Below are positions 36,201 through 46,104 of a DNA stretch of 64,000 bases, piece after piece. The notes beneath the pieces were generated by a model. That model made no database searches. It worked only from the letters and a program-made list of their open reading frames with translations, and was not told where the DNA came from. Position numbers and translations under genes: made by a program. The DNA is from Metridium senile (Eukaryota > Cnidaria > Anthozoa > Actiniaria > Metridiidae), in NCBI GenBank assembly GCA_949775045.1, contig OX459105.1:6803069-6867068 (forward strand), in the 5' to 3' direction. Every line of letters starts with the position of its first letter. The stretch's first letter is position 1.

Positions 36201-38750
36201 TGGTTATTCTTCTGCTGGCACTCACACTCACTACCTCTACATTAAATATTTTTCATAAATCCCTCCTCACATGTTGATTTTTGCTGAGAGAGGAAAACCG
36301 GATAACCCAGAGAAAACCCCTGATGGCATGGTAGAGAACAACACATCAAACAAACTCAATTCACATATGATCCGGTGCCCGACCTGGGAATTGAACCCAG
36401 ATCACAGCGGTGAAAGGCCGGTGCCCTCACCACTCGGCCAACCATGCCACCCATTTACTTTAAGAATGGTATTTTGATACCCCCTCCCTAAATGCAATGT
36501 TGTGTTCCCTGACGGTGTTCCTATCTCAGGAATATCAACATTGTTCAGGGGTGGTGGAGGGAGGGGAGAAAATGGTTGTCAAATGGATAGTATGGCATAA
36601 AAATCAAGTATTTACAGTAAGTGTCAACTATTTACGTCCAAGATTGTAACTCATATTGAGATTTAGGAGGTGCTATGAAGTTTGAAAAGTAGAGTATTCT
36701 GATATGTAAATGCATGTTCTCTGTTCGGCTGGTTCACACATTTACATAAGCATAAGCTAGTTTAAGTATAGGGATTATGAATAAAATTGTAGAGACTTAG
36801 ATCCACACTCACAACCTCTACATTACATTCTGTAAATATTTACATGTATAGCACGTTACATCTGCTACAATGGCAGGCAAGGGAAAGAACAACACATCAA
36901 ACAAACTCGAATCACATAATTATAATCCATGCACAAGCTGGGCCACGAGCCTTTGACCATGGATAGCAGAATAATGCGAGCGATGCCGCCTATGTCACTA
37001 ACAATGCATTGCGTTGTGCAGCAGTGTTGTTATGGATACTAATTCACCTTCAATTTGCAATTCCAGAACAGTGGGCTTGTACACCAACACGTTATTTAGG
37101 ATCGTGGCCAATGACATTCCACAGTTTTTGTTTACATTTGCTGTTATCTTCTTTTCATTTTGCGGAGCTCTATTTCTCTCTCTTCGTGTGGCTAACAATC
37201 AGCAGCTTCTTGGGTGAGTATTGCATTACATTTGTCACGGTTTAGATGTGGATTTTTCATATTATAATATGAGGAAACTGTTTATTAGCATCCTGAAGTA
37301 AATAGTCCACTTCACAGTTCCCTACGCCATCTTGAAAGGCAGCCGGGCCTTTGCATCGAAGCGAGACGAACGTTGAGCTTGCAATGATAGAGACATGTGA
37401 TTGAGAGACAATAATTGTAGTTTCGCGAGGTGTTGAATGGTCTCTATCATTTCAAGCTCAGCGTTCGTCTCGCTTCGATGCAAAGGTTTGACTGCCTTTC
37501 AAGATGTCGCAGGGAACGGCTGTAAAGGAGATTATTGATGATTATTAAAAATTAAAAGTGCTGAATAACTAAAGCGCAAAATTACGCTAGTCAACAAAAA
37601 CTTACAAAGCTAGGACAGTGAAAGATAATTGGAAGATATTTTATACACCAATTTCAAAAATCGTTGTCGCAGCCGAAGCTACAGTCCACACACTGAAGCC
37701 TGCAAAGGATGTCGGTAATATGAACATAATTTGTGATATAAAACACGCTTTGTAAAGAAATATCTGTCTCTCAATCTACGTATACTACTGCAACACAAAC
37801 ACGCACAACAACAAAATGCTATGAATAAATCGATAGCAAAGGAGGAATACCGACATCCTTTGCAGGCTTCAGAGTGTGTAGTGTGGCTTTGATTGCGACA
37901 ACGATTTTAAAGTGTCTGTTCTTTTTTGGTTAACAGGGGTTTTGAACAAGTCCTGTTAAGTGGCTTTAGAGTGTTAGCTGAGGCACAGCCCGTAACTGAA
38001 GACTACAAGAACTACAAGTAAGAAACACGCTTCTTGACGACCAATAAAATAACCAATATCATCCACATATTTCTATTGTCATGATTATTAACCTCGTTCC
38101 CAGAGCTTTTACCTTCGCTCGGAGTTGAACTCTTAAAAGAACTGGGAATCAGATTGCATTGACATCATTACCATTTTTGTACTCATTATTATTATAATTA
38201 TTTGTCATTTTCATCATCATTTTCAACACCATCATTATTAATAGAAGTAAACGTTCTCTGTTTTTTTTTTTACTTTAATTTGATGAGCTTTCGGCTCCCA
38301 GGCTGAAGCCTTTAACTATGAATAGTAATTAGTCGTACAGAGGTTTTTTTTTTAAGTATTGGATTGAATAAATTACAATATTTAAAGTTTACTCAAAAGA
38401 ATAGAGTATTGTCCAGGGAGCGGTTTAGAGTTGTTATCTGCTCCACTATACTAGTCAAAGCAGTGTGCCAAGACTCTAGTGTTTTAATTAAAGGCTTCAG
38501 CCTGGGAACCGAAATTAAAGCTCATCAAATTAAAGTAAAAAAAAAACAGAGAACGTTTACTTCTATTACCATGTATCCTGGTTTCTCATCTATTTTCAAA
38601 ACCATCATTATTATTAGTCTTATTATAATCATGTTTTTAGTTATCATAATTATTCATCATCTTAATCATCTCCAATATCATCATAATCATTAGTCTTCCC
38701 CGCATCCGTATTGTGTACATTATGTATCATCACGCAATCGGTTTCACGTG

Positions 38751-38787
<37 letters not shown>

Positions 38788-38872
38788 CAATCATCATCAT
38801 CATCACCATCATCATCATCACAATCATCATCATCATCACAATCATCATCACAATCATCATCATCATTATCAC

Positions 38873-38904
<32 letters not shown>

Positions 38905-38926
38905 CAATCATCATCATCATTATCAC

Positions 38927-38959
<33 letters not shown>

Positions 38960-40014
38960 TATCACAATCATCATCATCATTATCACAATCATCATCATCA
39001 TCATCACAATCATCATCACAATCATCATCATCATTATCACAATCATCATCGTCATCACCAATATTGTCATAATCCTTTGTCCCTCCCATCTGTATTTAGT
39101 GTCATCACGCAATGTTTCAATGATTCCATATACAATCTAAATACAACTAGTCTTTATATATAGATACGTACTTATCTAATTGTTCCATATTTCAACTTAC
39201 CTAACAATTCATTCTATATCTTCAGTGCCCTTTCCATATTATTGCTGTTAACATACATGGGAACTGTGCTTGTTATCATGCTCAACATACTCATTGCACA
39301 GTTGAGTGCCACTTACAACCAAGCCAAATACAGCGCTAAGCTGCAGTATGATGTCGACCGTATGCTTCTATTGGCAAGAATGGAAAACTATCCATTGCTG
39401 GTATGGAATATCTTTTGAAATCTTCATTTAAAGTCAAAAAGATTAAACATCCCTCCCCCTCCCCCTAGGTTGCATTTATTCCTGTCAGAAATACGTTAAA
39501 CAACGAATGATTATTGACTTCAAAGCTAATTATAAACTCAAATTCCGATTAGATTTTTAAATTCTACCTGGGGATATGTATGTACTCTTATTTACCACGG
39601 CTCTCGACCAATCAGAAAGCGAGAAAATTATAAAATGTGGTAAAATAAGTTATTATGTATTCTGTAGAATCTACGTGTAAAGTACTACAAAGAAGGAGAT
39701 TGGATCAGTGAATTGAATCTAGCTAAAGGTAAACATTACAAGTCAATCCGTCCATATATTCTTTCTTCCGTCCGTCCGTTTGTCCAGTCGATCGCGGTGT
39801 CCTGCAATGACGATAGGCTATATATTTATTCACACGTTCGTTCGTTCGTTCGTTCGTTCCTTCATTCATTATTTATTGATCGATGTATTTGTTTATTTAT
39901 CTAATTATTTATTTTTTATCTATTTACTTACTGATTTCTTTATTTTGTGTTGATATATTTATCTATTTATTTTTTTACGTAAACTTATTTGTTTGTTTGT
40001 ATTTATTTGTCTAT

Positions 40015-40085
<71 letters not shown>

Positions 40086-40335
40086 TGTATTTAAATTTAT
40101 TTACTCACCAAATCTCGTTGTTTATTTATTTGTTTGTTTACTTACTTACTTATTTATATATTTATATATTTGTTTACTTTCTTACTTACTTATTTGTTCG
40201 TTTGTTTACCTACTTACCTACTTACCTACTTTTTATATATTTATTTGTTTGTTTGTTTACTTATTTATTTATTTTATTTATTTGTTTATTTATTTATTTT
40301 ATTTATTTGTTTATTTATTTATTTTATTTATTTGT

Positions 40336-40398
<63 letters not shown>

Positions 40399-40531
40399 TT
40401 GTTTAGAACTACTAGAATTCACTGAAGAACGTCATTCATTGGAAACCATTGAACAAAAGCTGGGACTGTTGAGAGATTTAATGAGAAAGATCATCAAGAC
40501 AATGAAGCCAGTCGCATTAAAAGAAAACTGA
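30243..40531 (+). CDS. TRP-like cation channel with N-terminal ankyrin-like region (676 residues, 13 coding exons)
   Basis: Exons: 30243-30368, 31252-31443, 32097-32398, 32866-32965, 33320-33610, 34561-34634, 35003-35185, 35795-35968, 37067-37213, 37937-38017, 39226-39400, 39668-39728, 40407-40531. All introns are GT-AG and the phases join to 2,031 nt. Residues ~130-200 have ankyrin-like text (LTLLHYAAEQNFFHLARTLI, then GRLPVEIALDKENDEAA). Six membrane segments follow: S1 ~364-382 (LYLLFLLLLSFALF), S2 ~400-420, S3 ~434-451 (ILDWLGMLLLLAIIP), S4 ~459-480, S5 ~496-517 (FLFTFAVIFFSFCGALFLSL) and S6 ~558-582, ending LNILIAQLSATYNQA. The pore stretch is near GFRVLAEAQP (~538-547). LNxLIAxxxxTY after S6 is typical of TRP-type channels. 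The C-tail (~620-676) is charged and helical. It is shorter than usual TRPV or TRPA proteins, so the subfamily is open. Likely a plasma-membrane cation channel. Introns hold SINEs, MITEs and long microsatellites. Confidence 0.85.
30955..31170. repeat. diverged ACCGTATT-type repeat in intron 1 of the channel gene
   Basis: GATCAGAACTACAAATATTG, GTGAAACATAATTACTTTGA and GGCGCTTATTTGAGTAAATG match the element at 25821 in order. The ends are decayed. Confidence 0.5.
33640..34160 (+). repeat. (ATTC)n / (ATCC)n low-complexity tract in intron 5
   Basis: Long irregular runs of CATTCATTCATT and ATCCATCC, with TTAATTAATT at the left. A 50-bp segment (CTTTCATCCACTCATTCATT) is repeated at 33970 and 34032. 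Confidence 0.85.
34324..34400 (+). repeat. tRNA-like (SINE head) remnant
   Basis: TCCTTGTAGTTTAGTGGTAA resembles a tRNA start with an A box. GGGGCTCAATTACCGCCAAGG resembles a decayed T arm with a B box and the 3' acceptor side (CCTTG/CAAGG can pair). No intact cloverleaf, so not a tRNA gene. Confidence 0.4.
35495..35770 (+). repeat. (AATC)n low-complexity tract in intron 7
   Basis: Runs of AATCAATCAATC with TCAGTCAG and ATTAATTA interruptions, ending about 25 bp before the exon 8 acceptor. Confidence 0.85.
36150..36457 (-). mobile_element. tRNA-derived SINE, nearly full length, in intron 8
   Basis: On the minus strand the head reads GGTGGCATGGTTGGCCGAGT, with an A box (GGCCGAGTGGTGAGGGC) and a B box (GGGTTCAATTCCC), like a leucine/serine-type tRNA. 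The body contains TTTCTCTGGGTTATCCGG, a segment like the conserved central domain of several invertebrate SINE groups. The 3' end is an (ATTATT)n tail at 36157-36171. The 68-codon plus ORF here is a reading of the SINE. Confidence 0.8.
36783..36990 (-). mobile_element. second, decayed SINE copy in intron 8
   Basis: It shares GATCCACACTCACAACCTCT, ACATTA...TAAATATTTAC and GAACAACACATCAAACAAAC with the SINE 330 bp to the left, in the same order. The central CTGGGTTATCCGG part is missing. The tRNA head is mutated (CACAAGCTGGGCCACGAGCC). Confidence 0.6.
37305..37533. mobile_element. MITE with ~80-bp arms in intron 9
   Basis: GTTCCCTACGCCATCTTGAA and the complement of TTCAAGATGTCGCAGGGAAC pair at the ends. 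Arms continue through CTTTGCATCGAAGCGAGACG and ATGATAGAGAC. Confidence 0.8.
37636..37925. mobile_element. MITE with GATGTCGGTA/AATCGTTGTCGC ends, intron 9
   Basis: TTTTATACACCAATTTCAAA and CTGCAAAGGATGTCGGTAAT on the left face ATACCGACATCCTTTGCAGG and GCGACAACGATTTTAAAGTG on the right. Same family as 19422 and 45298. Confidence 0.75.
38240..38567. mobile_element. foldback element with ~65-bp arms in intron 10
   Basis: AATAGAAGTAAACGTTCTCTG (38240) is complemented by CAGAGAACGTTTACTTCTATT (ending 38567). The arms extend through TTTAATTTGATGAGCTTTCGG and CCCAGGCTGAAGCCTTTAA. Outer dinucleotide TA on both sides. Confidence 0.8.
38748..39060 (+). repeat. (ATC)n microsatellite with CACAATC interruptions, intron 10
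   Basis: About 310 bp of TCATCATCA with regular CACAATC or TTATCACAATC breaks. The 119-150 codon ORFs in four frames (poly-His, poly-Asp, poly-Ile, poly-Met) come only from this repeat. Confidence 0.95.
39883..40400 (+). repeat. (TTTA)n microsatellite, intron 12
   Basis: About 500 bp of TTTATTTA with TTTG and TTAC variants. The pure run ends only a few bases before the exon 13 acceptor GTTTAG at 40401-40406. The 180-codon ORFs are repeat translations. Confidence 0.95.
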
Positions 40532-40544
40532 ACATATCATGTTC

Positions 40545-41300
40545 ACTGTACAGCGGTCTTCTCCACTAGACAACATTATCACCTTAGCATTACGCAATAA
40601 GAAAAGGAAATGTGCCTGCGGTCACTGTACAGCGGTCTTCTCCACTAGTCAACATTATCACCTAAGCATTACGCAATAGGAAAATTAAACGTGCCAGTAG
40701 TCACTTCACAGCGGTCTTCTCTACTAGTCAACATAGCCACCTTAGCATTACGCAATAGGAAAAGGAAAAATGCCAGTAGTCACTCGGCACAGCGGTCTTC
40801 TTCACTAGTCAACATTATCACCTAAGGATTACGCAATAGGAAAAGGAAACGTGCCTGCGGTCACTTCACAGCGGTCTTCTCTACTAGTCAACATAGCCAC
40901 CTTTGCATTACGCAATAGGAAAAGGAAAAATGCCAGTAGTCACTTCACAGCGGTCTTCTTCACTAGTCAACATTATCACCTAAGGATTACGCAATAGGAA
41001 AAGGAAACGTGCCTGCGGTCACTTCACAGCGGTCTTCTCTACTAGTCAACATAGCCACCTTTGCATTACGCAATAGGAAAAGGAAAAATGCCAGTAGTCA
41101 CTTCACAGCGGTCTTCTTCACTAGTCAACATTATCACCTAAGGATTACGCAATAGGAAAAGGAAAAATGCCAGTAGTCACTTCACAGCGGTCTTCTCCAC
41201 TAGTCAACATAGCCACCTTTGCATTACGCAATGGGAAAAGGAAATGTGCCTGCGGTCACCTCACAGCGGTCTTCTCCACTAGTCAACATAACCATCACTG
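40545..41300 (+). repeat. 79-bp minisatellite with two alternating unit types, directly after the channel stop codon
   Basis: CAGCGGTCTTCT recurs about every 79 bp, from 40551 to about 41263. Each unit has CACTAGTCAACAT, ATTACGCAATAGGAAAAGGAAA and GTCACTTCACAG. Type A reads ACATTATCACCTAAGGATTA and type B reads ACATAGCCACCTTTGCATTA. From about 40790 to 41180 A and B alternate, giving a 158-bp higher-order repeat. Looser CTGTACAGCGGTA units continue to about 41475. The array starts about 15 bp after TGA and so is probably transcribed as 3' UTR. Confidence 0.9.
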
Positions 41301-41576
41301 TACAGCGGTAATGTCTATCAAAACAAAACAAGAACATCATCACCTGTGGTCTCTGTACAGCGGTAGTCTCCACTAACAACCCCTTGTAAAGGAAAAGCAA
41401 ATATGCGGTCACCATAAAAAATATGCATTACCTGAAAAAAATTATTATATGCGCCTGTGATCACTGTACAGCGGTAGTAGTACCCCACAAGACAACAATA
41501 TAACTAAACACTTAAAACACGACACTCGACCCGAGTCTCGATTTGATGCTCCACTTATGGCGGTACCGATGACGAA

Positions 41577-41745
41577 ACCACGTCGAAAAGTATATTTAGG
41601 TCTGAATTTACACAAAATGTTAACTGGTCGAAACGTATTTGAACATAAATCTATAACTGAAACGGCTAGGCGTTCAATATTGTTTAAGGTTAGCCTAGTT
41701 CCGTGTGAACTAAACGCCTAAACGTACACTTTTTCGACCGGTTAA
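41577..41745. mobile_element. hairpin MITE
   Basis: ACGTCGAAAAGTATATTTAGG on the left faces CCTAAACGTACACTTTTTCGAC on the right, with an inner CTAGGCGTT/AACGCCTA step. Confidence 0.55.
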
Positions 41746-41751
41746 AATTTC

Positions 41752-42320
41752 TGCGAAGGATGTCGGTAATTTTCGTAATCAATTGTTACAGACTTTTGTA
41801 GAAAACGTTAGTTCCATCTTGCCATGTAATATGTCACAAACACATATAACTAACTTACACCTATTTAAAAAAATGGATTTATTGGGTTGTATGTTTTTTT
41901 GTTATAGACCATAAAACGTTTTTTTCGTAAAATGCATATGAGCATATGTGTGAATTAACATGCTAATGAGGAGTGCGTGTAGCTATTTGCTTTCATATTT
42001 ACCCTTGAGCCAAATAATTGATAAAAACGGTTTCGAGGAAATCTATAAATGTTTTCGTTGTTTTATTTTGATTATTTTAAGTCGAGAGCGCAACTCACTG
42101 AAGCACTTTGCTACACGCACACCTAATTAGCATGTTAGTTTACACATTCACAATTGCATGTTAAAAGTGGGTTATACGAAAACGTTCTAATAAGTTGTTC
42201 CAGTGGAAGATGATGAAACAAAAGTTCCCGACATCCTTTGCAGTCATTGAAGTGTCGATGTAGCTTCGGCTGCGACAACGATTTTTGAAACAGGTTTACA
42301 GTCAATGTCATTAACATTGT
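41752..42320. mobile_element. nested foldback elements (GATGTCGGTA family split by a second MITE)
   Basis: The outer pair is GAAGGATGTCGGTAAT at 41757 and CCGACATCCTTTGCAG at 42228, continuing GGCTGCGACAACGATTTTTG. The inner element (about 41915-42190) has CGTTTTTTTCGTAAAATGCA facing GTGGGTTATACGAAAACG and TGCTAATGAGGAGTGCGTGT facing ACACGCACACCTAATTAGCA. TTACAGTCAATGTCATTAAC at 42297 is repeated inverted at about 42815 (TTTATGACATTGACTGTA). Confidence 0.6.
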
Positions 42321-42344
42321 CCTAAAGATAATGTCACGTAAGAC

Positions 42345-42526
42345 GACTTATCATATGACCCGTATTTTGCCCGGCGCGCGCTCTTAAGAAAACCTTCGAA
42401 AAAAAGTCACGTGATGGGGTCCGTACGGCTTTTTCCACCTGGTCCGTACAAACACGTACGGACCAGCTACTCGAAACATTACAAAAAATGGCGCGCGCCG
42501 GGCAAAATATACGGGTCATATGATAA
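42345..42526. mobile_element. GC-rich palindromic MITE with nested inner hairpin
   Basis: TTATCATATGACCCGTATTT and TGCCCGGCGCGCGC on the left face GCGCGCGCCGGGCA and ATACGGGTCATATGATAA on the right. The inner part has GGTCCGTAC repeated in both orientations. Confidence 0.75.
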
Positions 42527-42530
42527 AAAA

Positions 42531-42650
42531 ACTTATTGACTGAGTTAGGTCGGGCCGTACGGGAAAATATTTGTCTCTTGGTCATTTGTACGGCTCGGTC
42601 CGTACTTCATGACCGCGAGCCAAATATTTTTTCACTCAGTCAATAAGTAC
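42531..42650. repeat. hairpin repeat with CTTATTGACTGAG ends
   Basis: ACTTATTGACTGAGT and ACTCAGTCAATAAGT face each other. Inside are CCGTAC motifs in both orientations and AAATATTT steps. It adjoins the previous element directly. Confidence 0.65.
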
Positions 42651-43159
42651 TTAATACTAGATCGATACTAGCATTAATATGAAAACATAGATATTATAAT
42701 TATTTTTCCAGATTGACTTTTACTCATTAAACAGTTTGTTCAACTGTTGAAAACAATTAAACAAAGAATCACGTGTCACTTGTTGTAGTGTTAATCTCTA
42801 CTTTACGTGGACAACGTTTATGACATTGACTGTATATACTGTGAATAAGTTAATAACAAAATCCAAAAATACCGGTATCCTTTGCAGTATCGAAGTGTTG
42901 ACTATTGACTTCAGCTGTGATAACCTTTTTAAATAGTTGTATCAGTAATTATACTATTACCTGGATATTTCTGTCTTTTTATTGAACACATATAACATAT
43001 AGAGAAGTTTTCATATGACTTGGTGCAACCGTGATGTTTCTAGAATTTCGACGTGCCTTGCCTTGCCTTGCAAATGACTGTGTTAAGTTCGTGCCGTGAG
43101 CTTTTCGATCATAGTCATACAAAATCGTCTCTATACAGCTATTCCAAAAACGTTGAATA

Positions 43160-43618
43160 CTGAATAGTGCATTCCATGACCAAAGGAGGGGAACATGGGG
43201 GTTTGCGGTGTTGGCCTTTTTTTAATGCGGTGTTGCGGTGAACGAGGCTCAAAAATTGCGGTGTTGCGGTGATGACAAACCTTGCGATGTGCGATGTTTG
43301 CGTTATTTTATGTGCGTACGTGTCCGGTGAAACAGAAATTTGCGGTGTTGCAATTTTCGATCCAACAAAAATGTTTGCTTAACTTATTGGTTGTCATCGG
43401 TCTAAAAGGTCCTGCATTGTCGCAATATGCTATTTTTTACCTTTTTCTGTACCTTACTGCTGTAGTATCAGTTTCTAGTAATTCAAAATTGCATTAAAAG
43501 CCATGTACTTGAATTTACTTTTTCATTTAAAGTTTTGTATATCACGTGACTTTAAAAAAATTGCGGTGACGGTGTTCCGTTATTTTTTTTTTTTTTTGCG
43601 GTGTTGCGGTGTTCGAGA
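43160..43618 (+). repeat. GCGGTGTTGCGGTG-rich tract
   Basis: GCGGTGTTGCGGTG and variants occur near 43204, 43230, 43255, 43340 and 43600, between AT-rich stretches. No gene seen. Confidence 0.55.

Positions 43619-43646
<28 letters not shown>
43619..43646 (+). repeat. 28-bp poly-C run
   Basis: Uninterrupted C run after GTGTTCGAGA. Length may be uncertain because of sequencing. Confidence 0.85.
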
Positions 43647-43650
<4 letters not shown>

Positions 43651-43889
43651 TCCCCCTCCCAAAGGGCATTGTGGTTCTCGTTAATTTGAAACAAAAAATG
43701 GATATACAGCGATATTTACTCCCTACAACTAACTCGTACAATGTTTTAAATGGAATACACTCAAAATAAAATAAATAATTATAATATATTAAATGCCCCA
43801 AAATGCAAATCGGTCTTGCAATGCGGTATGTAGTATTTAGTATTCTACGTTTTTTAAAATAGCTTTAGGCATCAGATGGGGTTTCCCCT

Positions 43890-46067
43890 TTCCAAACCTA
43901 CAAAAGACTAACAAGCGGGACTACAGCTCTAGATGTGTTCTAACCCATCTCCTTACTCGATAACCATGTCTGATTTTAGCGCTCAGTTGATATATGTGCA
44001 AATGTCTTCACGTATCACCGTAACGGTTGTAAAACTTTCTTAAAAAGGGCCGGATAAACCTTTTGAAGGGATAATATAAATATAAATGAACTTAGTCAAC
44101 GGCAATAAGATTGTTTAGATTTGTTTATGTAACATATTTACAAAATAATTTTGTCCCACTGACAATAAAACTGCAATTCAGCACATTTTTTTGGTTTATT
44201 TATTTTATGCTGTTCCCGTAGGCTGTTATACTTAATTTCTCAAAATAACAATTAACCTTAGAACCTTCACATTAAAGGAATGTAATAACTATAAATAAAC
44301 TTAGTCATTCTAGAGTACGATTGTTTATCGATGTTTTATGTGTTCAGACAATCAGTTTGAAAAAAGTAGTCCCGAATCATGAATTACAGTGCATCTTAGC
44401 ACATTTTTAGCTGCTGTCGGTTCAAACAAAAATATAAATAAAACTGCTCATGTATACAATTTTGTTTATATAGTTATTATGTAAAAAAATATTTATTTAT
44501 AACTTTTAATTAGATTAATAATAAATGATAGAAAATTATAATTGACAATTTAGCTTAACAAAGGTTTACAGGGATTTCTGCCCCTGAGAAATATCTTATT
44601 TGAACACACGTAAAAATATGATTTTTTTTCATAAGAATAACTTTTGTTTTTATAATAAACAGAATAATCCATGGACTCTTGGAGATATCATAGTTTATAG
44701 TTAATAATATTAACTTTGTATATATACTTTCTCCTTTCGAATTTGAAACACGAAAAGATACTGATTCCATATCTCGGCGCGCGCCGATGTACTATTTTCC
44801 TTATATTACGAATAACTATTATTAATATTTGTAGTCACATCAAAGCATGCATAATGTGAACAAGCCTGGACGCATCAAACCCACAATGTCAATAAGGCTG
44901 GGAAATAATCAATGTTTATACTTTAAAAATAGTTTGTGATACTTGGAACGTTTATTGTTCGTCATGGTAAGAAATTGGAAGAGGTCCAAAACGCTAGTAT
45001 GTCAATATGTTGACATCATTGCATTATTCAGCTACATGACATATAAAGTATACTGTCCTATAGCTGAAGTGATATTTCGATCAAACCAATATATAGATTG
45101 ATTAATGGGCTTTTCAGTTTCTCCTCTATATATGAAACTATCGCTCGTTTTACTCAATTATACAACTGAACCAACGAATAATTAATCTAAAAGAGACCGT
45201 CCCCTATCAGATCCATGTCTATATCCAAACAGGGCACGTACAAATCACCAGTTTATTTTTCTAAATGGCCGTTCGAAGTGTTCGAAGGAGTATGTTTATT
45301 TTATACACCTATTTCAAAAATCGTTGTCGCAATCAAAGCTACAGTCCACACTCAGAAGCCTGCAAAGGATGTTGGTATTTCTACTCTTGTTATCGATTTA
45401 TTCATAGCATATTTTGGTTTTAAGTGTTTGTGTAATATGAACATAACAAGTTTTGCAGTGATAGATGATGAAACAAATATTTATTTCAAAAGCGCGTAAT
45501 AAATCACACATTCAGTTCATATTACCGGCATCCTTTGCAGGCAGAATGTGGACTGTAGCTTCGCCAATTCGGCTGCAACAACAATTTTTGAATTAGGTGT
45601 ATATTGTGTTATCAATAACATGCTACGTGAGTTAGGACCTTTCTAGAGTAAACCGTTGCCTCGCAACCAGCAAATTGTGATTTGGGGTTTTCCCGATCCG
45701 TCAAACAGCTTGATTTGAGGGGGATGGTACATCAAATTAACCAATCACTCGGCGAGTTAACGTACAACCCCCGCCTGTTTGACTCCGGATGGGAAAAACA
45801 CAACATGAAATTGAAATTCACTATTTTCTAGTTGCGATGCAACGGGTTTCGCTGTAATAATGACCTAATTTATGAATAGCAATAATATAAAATTGAAAGC
45901 TATCATTCGAGAATGATGTGACGTCACAATGCATATCATTTCAAAGATGGCAGGATAGCCCCTTGAGAAAAGCGTGATATATGGTCCCATGCTCAGCAGC
46001 AAGTTCCTCGAATTTAATCTCGTTTTGGTAAACTTTAGCAACATTTCGGGGAAACAGTTGTAATTAC
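43890..46067 (+). repeat. older, diverged copy of the 7.2-kb unit's spacer, left half
   Basis: From AAACCTACAAAAGACTAACA onward it aligns with 52255-55145 and 59435-62325 at high identity with scattered changes. It lacks three insertions present in the later copies (53019-53360, 53682-53747, 53877-54132). The coding exon that should lie upstream is absent; sequence left of 43890 is unrelated. The right half continues at 48967. Confidence 0.85.
45298..45608. mobile_element. MITE with GATGTTGGTA/AATCGTTGTCGC ends
   Basis: TTTATACACCTATTTCAAAA and CTGCAAAGGATGTTGGTATT face TTACCGGCATCCTTTGCAGG and ACAACAATTTTTGAATTAGG. It is present in all three spacer copies (also 54374 and 61554), so it predates the duplications. 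The 73-94 codon ORFs crossing it are incidental. Confidence 0.7.
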
Positions 46068-46104
46068 TCGGGCTACCTGTGTTTATATTGATTAATGTGC
46101 TATT

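Noticed and set aside
38730..39163. Long ORFs of poly-His, poly-Asp, poly-Ile and poly-Met on both strands
   Set aside because: They translate the ATC/GAT microsatellite in intron 10 and have no independent coding signal.
39883..40531. 180-codon Leu/Phe/Ile/Tyr-rich ORFs
   Set aside because: They translate the TTTA repeat. One runs into real exon 13 only because the frame happens to stay open.
42800..42960. Possible extra copy of the MGNCSS coding exon upstream of the old spacer, as expected from the array
   Set aside because: No trace of MGNCSS or of the domain is seen between 41.5 and 43.9 kb; the exon appears to have been lost or never duplicated there.
45215..45499. 94-codon ORF, repeated at 54353 and 61533
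   Set aside because: It crosses a MITE of the GATGTTGGTA family and has no conserved start; its conservation follows from the recent duplication.
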